Source: Oscillospiraceae bacterium
GTDB taxonomy: Bacteria > Bacillota > Clostridia > Oscillospirales > Oscillospiraceae
Reading direction: 5' to 3'
Length of the DNA: 7,731 bases
Assembly (NCBI GenBank): GCA_016290695.1
Contig: JAEEUX010000118.1
Location: 1 to 7,731 of the forward strand
Both the position numbers and the translations under genes were made by a program. The notes beneath the pieces were generated by a model. It was given only the letters and a program-made list of their open reading frames with translations. It searched no databases and was not told the DNA's origin. Shown one piece after another: positions 5,902 through 7,731 of the stretch. The number at the start of each line of letters is the position of its first letter. The first letter of the stretch is position 1.

Positions 5902-5924
5902 AAGATACAGGCGGAGCTTGTCAA
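5897..5924 (-). promoter_or_regulatory. Promoter of the HPr-like/cysteine desulfurase operon
   Basis: Read on the minus strand: perfect TTGACA (5924-5919), 16-bp spacer, perfect TATAAT (5902-5897). The start would be near 5890, with a leader of about 72 nt to the ATG at 5818. The spacer is one base shorter than ideal. It shares its -10 duplex with the rightward mtaB promoter. Confidence 0.8.
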
Positions 5925-5949
5925 TCAATTACTTACAAAGGAACACAAG

Positions 5950-7236
5950 ATGAAGTTTACTATAATCACGCTTGGCTGCAAGGTGAACCAATTTGAAAGT
6001 CAGGCGATATCGTCCATTCTATCCGAACACGGGAACACTGAGGTCGGCGAGGACGAAGCCGCCGACGTAATCATTATAAATTCCTGCGCGGTAACTGCAG
6101 AGAGTACGAGGAAAAGCCGCCAGGCCTTCCGCCGTGCAAAGGCGAAAAACCCCGGTGCCGTAACAGCAATATGCGGCTGCTGGTCACAGGTAAGCCGCGA
6201 GGAAGCCGAAGCCCTCGGCGCTGACATAGTTTTCGGCAGTGCGGACAGACGCGCCCTCGCGGAGGCAGTGGAGAAAGCCTATATTGAGCGCTCACAACTC
6301 GTAAACGTGGACGACGCGCTAAAACGACGCAGCTACGAAAAGCTCCCGGCAGGAAGATTAAGCGGCAGGACGCGGGCAATGCTCAAGATTGAGGACGGCT
6401 GTACAAATTTCTGCTCATACTGCATCATTCCCTATTCACGCGGTCCCGTCCGCAGTCTCCCCACCGCGGACGCAGTCAGCGAAGCCAAAAGGATAGAAAG
6501 CATCGGAATAAAAGAGCTCGTAATTACCGGTATCGAAATCTCGTCCTACGGGCGCGACCTCAAGGATGGTTCGGACCTTGCTTCGCTTATATGCGCCGTT
6601 TCCGTCGCCGCTCCCTCACTTCGTCTCCGCCTCGGTTCGCTCGAGCCGAGAATAGTCACGCGAGAGTTTTGCGAGAAGCTTAAAACGGTTCCCGGCCTTT
6701 GCGGACATTTCCATCTCTCGCTGCAAAGCGGCTGCGACGCGACCTTAAAGCGCATGAACCGTAAATACGACACAGCTCGTTTTTTTGAATCCGTTTCACT
6801 GTTGCGGGAGTTTTTTCCCCATTGCGGCATGACGGCGGACCTCATAACGGGTTTTCCCGGGGAAACCGAAGAGGAATTTGCCGAAACTCTCCGCTTTATA
6901 AAGCGTTGCGATTTCTCCGACATGCACGTTTTCCCCTATTCAATCAGGCCCGATACCGTCGCGGCGGGGATGCCGGAGCAGTGTACGAACGAAACGAAGC
7001 ACGAACGTGCCTCCGAAGCCATCAAAATTGCCGCAGAGATGACGGAGGAATACCTTAATTCCTGCATTGGCAGAGAATACTCCGTCCTCTTTGAATCGCA
7101 CGAAAAGGAATGCTCGCTCGGTCACGCGGAGAATTACCGTCTTGTTCGCGTGGAACAGCCGGGTCTTTGCGGCGAGATACGCAGAGTCATGATAAGCGGA
7201 AGGGTTGGAACTGTTCTTATGGGCAGGCTCATCTAA
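5950..7236 (+). CDS. mtaB: tRNA t6A37 methylthiotransferase (MtaB)
   Basis: MtaB is a radical-SAM enzyme with two [4Fe-4S] clusters that converts t6A at position 37 of ANN-decoding tRNAs to ms2t6A. The 428 residues show the three-domain order of the family. The N-terminal methylthiotransferase domain has Cys10 (TLGCKVNQFES), Cys46 (NSCAVT) and Cys77 (CGCWSQ) for the auxiliary cluster. The radical-SAM core has the CxxxCxxC motif at Cys151, Cys155 and Cys158 (DGCTNFCSYCIIPYSRG), plus LQSGCD further on. A C-terminal TRAM-like RNA-binding domain covers roughly the last 60 residues. TLGCKVNQ and CIIPYSRG favour MtaB over MiaB or RimO. I chose the ATG at 5950 because AAAGGA lies 7 bases upstream; the frame stays open to 5878, but that stretch is the promoter. 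It is divergent from the cysteine desulfurase operon, a plausible source of its sulfur. Confidence 0.94.
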   Translation: MKFTIITLGCKVNQFESQAISSILSEHGNTEVGEDEAADVIIINSCAVTAESTRKSRQAFRRAKAKNPGAVTAICGCWSQVSREEAEALGADIVFGSADRRALAEAVEKAYIERSQLVNVDDALKRRSYEKLPAGRLSGRTRAMLKIEDGCTNFCSYCIIPYSRGPVRSLPTADAVSEAKRIESIGIKELVITGIEISSYGRDLKDGSDLASLICAVSVAAPSLRLRLGSLEPRIVTREFCEKLKTVPGLCGHFHLSLQSGCDATLKRMNRKYDTARFFESVSLLREFFPHCGMTADLITGFPGETEEEFAETLRFIKRCDFSDMHVFPYSIRPDTVAAGMPEQCTNETKHERASEAIKIAAEMTEEYLNSCIGREYSVLFESHEKECSLGHAENYRLVRVEQPGLCGEIRRVMISGRVGTVLMGRLI

Positions 7237-7262
7237 AAAAGCGCTCCATAGCTCGTATTTTC

Positions 7263-7284
7263 CGAAAATTTTGCCCAATTTTCG
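7263..7284 (+). terminator. Weak candidate terminator after mtaB
   Basis: CGAAAATT (7263-7270), loop TTGCCC, AATTTTCG (7277-7284): a perfect 8-bp stem, 26 bases past the mtaB stop. The stem has only two G-C pairs and the tail (CTTTCACA) is not a clean U-tract, so termination here would be inefficient. Confidence 0.3.
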
Positions 7285-7312
7285 CTTTCACAGCGCTGAT
7301 TTATTGATTTAA

Positions 7313-7338
7313 TTGAGCAAAATATATATTTTTCTCAA
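7313..7338 (+). repeat. AT-rich inverted repeat upstream of the serC promoter
   Basis: TTGAG (7313-7317) pairs with CTCAA (7334-7338). After one mismatch, AAAAT (7319-7323) pairs with ATTTT (7328-7332). It ends 6 bases before the -35 box. It may be a second weak mtaB terminator, an operator or an A+T-rich UP-like region; the sequence does not decide. Confidence 0.3.
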
Positions 7339-7344
7339 AACCCT

Positions 7345-7373
7345 TTGACAGTTTCGTTTTTGAGTAGTATAAT
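7345..7373 (+). promoter_or_regulatory. Consensus sigma-A promoter of serC
   Basis: TTGACA (7345-7350), exactly 17 bp, TATAAT (7368-7373): a full consensus match in both boxes at ideal spacing. AT-rich DNA lies directly upstream. Transcription would begin near 7380, about 196 nt before the serC ATG. A promoter this strong with a long leader suggests that control acts after initiation. Confidence 0.88.
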
Positions 7374-7379
7374 CTCAGA

Positions 7380-7575
7380 ATAATATAAATATTTCTATAT
7401 TATTATGTTTTCCTGCATTTTACATATATATTGCCATTGTGCAGGAAAACAAAGCTTTTCCGTCAACCGAGGTCTTCCATTTTGCGGCGCTTCGAGTTGA
7501 CGGAGGCAAATCTTATGAGCAAGCCGAAATATCATCCATCGGCTGCACAAATTTTATTAAACGGAGGTCTTACCT
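7380..7575 (+). promoter_or_regulatory. Long structured 5' leader of serC (possible riboswitch or attenuator)
   Basis: Three inverted repeats follow one another. P1: TGTTTTCCTGCA (7406-7417) with TGCAGGAAAACA (7440-7451), 12 bp, 22-base loop. P2: TCCGTCAAC (7459-7467) with GTTGACGGA (7496-7504), 9 bp, extendable by two G-U pairs outside and CGA/TCG inside. P3: AGCCGA (7522-7527) with TCGGCT (7539-7544), extendable by GC/GC past a bulged A. An alternative stem, GGAAAA (7444-7449) with TTTTCC (7456-7461), would break both P1 and P2. The P2 3' arm carries GGAGG. I see no T-box sequence (TGGNACC) and no SAM, glycine, lysine, THF or ZTP riboswitch core. GAGGTCTT occurs at 7469-7476 and again in the serC ribosome binding site (7564-7571). 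Confidence 0.6.
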
Positions 7576-7631
7576 ATGGCAAACGAGAGAATTTACAATT
7601 TTTCAGCCGGCCCGTCCATGCTTCCCCTTGA
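7515..7631 (+). CDS. Possible short ORF in the serC leader, overlapping the serC start
   Basis: ATG at 7515 follows GGAGG (7502-7506) by 8 bases, as good a start signal as serC has. It opens a 38-codon frame beginning MSKPKYHPSAAQ that runs across the serC start in another frame and stops at 7631, 55 bases inside serC. I recognise no family. Translation would unwind P3 and cross the serC start site, so it could lower serC initiation. Its GGAGG is in the 3' arm of P2, which could switch it. It may equally be a chance frame. Confidence 0.25.
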   Translation: MSKPKYHPSAAQILLNGGLTYGKRENLQFFSRPVHASP

Positions 7632-7731
7632 AGTTCTTGAAAAAGCTGGCTCAGAGATAACTAACTTCGGCGGTTCAGGAATGTCAGTTATGGAAATGAG
7701 TCATAGGAGTAAGGTCTTCCTTTCTATTTTT
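7576..7731 (+). CDS. serC: Phosphoserine aminotransferase, N-terminal part (runs off the window)
   Basis: SerC is a PLP aminotransferase that converts 3-phosphohydroxypyruvate and glutamate to phosphoserine, the second step of serine synthesis. Only the first 52 residues are present. They carry the family N-terminus, RIYNFSAGPSMLPLEVLEKA (5-24), then GSGMSVMEMSHRSKVF near 33-48; GPxxLP and MSHRS are typical of SerC. The PLP lysine lies beyond the edge. ATG at 7576 is preceded by GGAGG at 7563-7567, 8 bases away. The ribosome binding site can form a small hairpin, AGGT-CTT-ACCT, just before the ATG. The long leader suggests regulated expression. A downstream serA is common in related genomes but is not visible here. 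Confidence 0.93.
   Translation, partial: MANERIYNFSAGPSMLPLEVLEKAGSEITNFGGSGMSVMEMSHRSKVFLSIF

Noticed and set aside
5878..5949. In-frame upstream ATG extending mtaB by 24 residues.
   Set aside because: The extension covers the promoter boxes and the AAAGGA site that fits the start at 5950, and MtaB proteins normally begin just before TLGCKVNQ.
7380..7575. T-box serine leader upstream of serC.
   Set aside because: No TGGNACC T-box sequence and no following antiterminator/terminator pair with a U-tract could be found.
7439..7660. A 73-codon plus-strand frame through the serC leader (QENKAFPSTEVFHF...).
   Set aside because: It lacks an ATG and ribosome binding site, spans several leader stems, and continues inside serC in the wrong frame. 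The shorter ATG frame at 7515 has better signals.

Overview
The window looks like chromosomal DNA of a Gram-positive anaerobe, most likely Bacillota, class Clostridia (Oscillospirales-like). This is inferred from strong AGGAGG-type ribosome binding sites, sigma-A-type promoters, U-tailed hairpin terminators and the gene families present (DegV, XRE-membrane regulator, HPr-like protein, MtaB). I see no insertion sequence, CRISPR array, tRNA or rRNA. The content is core metabolism, and the unusual signals are mostly in starts, leaders and promoters.

Layout, left to right. Positions 1-209 are AT-rich and hold no gene that I can see. A perfect 13-bp hairpin terminator (210-241) follows a leftward degV-family fatty-acid-binding gene (280-1149). 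After a gap of about 300 bp, a rightward XRE regulator with a four-helix membrane tail (1455-2054) is followed 26 bp later by dapA (2081-2974). The dapA ribosome binding site lies inside a small U-tailed hairpin. A shared 11-bp terminator hairpin (3005-3032) separates dapA from the convergent homoserine dehydrogenase gene hom (3056-4267). Also leftward is a two-gene unit: an HPr-like protein without the phosphocarrier histidine (5579-5818), then a cysteine desulfurase (4436-5569) that lacks a normal start codon. Divergent from these is mtaB, a tRNA methylthiotransferase (5950-7236), and the two opposing promoters overlap at their -10 boxes. Finally, a consensus promoter (7345-7373) and a structured leader of about 196 nt precede serC, which begins at 7576 and runs off the window.

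How the genes fit together. dapA and hom are the two branches after aspartate semialdehyde: lysine/diaminopimelate and threonine/methionine. serC makes serine, the precursor of cysteine, and the cysteine desulfurase takes sulfur from cysteine. MtaB is an Fe-S enzyme that inserts sulfur into t6A37 of tRNA, so a sulfur supplier and a sulfur user sit back to back. This pathway link is inference from known family functions.

Best leads: the serC leader with mutually exclusive hairpins and a possible upstream ORF; the apparent ACG start of the cysteine desulfurase; the hairpin over the dapA ribosome binding site; and the overlapping divergent promoters. None can be called new without searches that I could not run.
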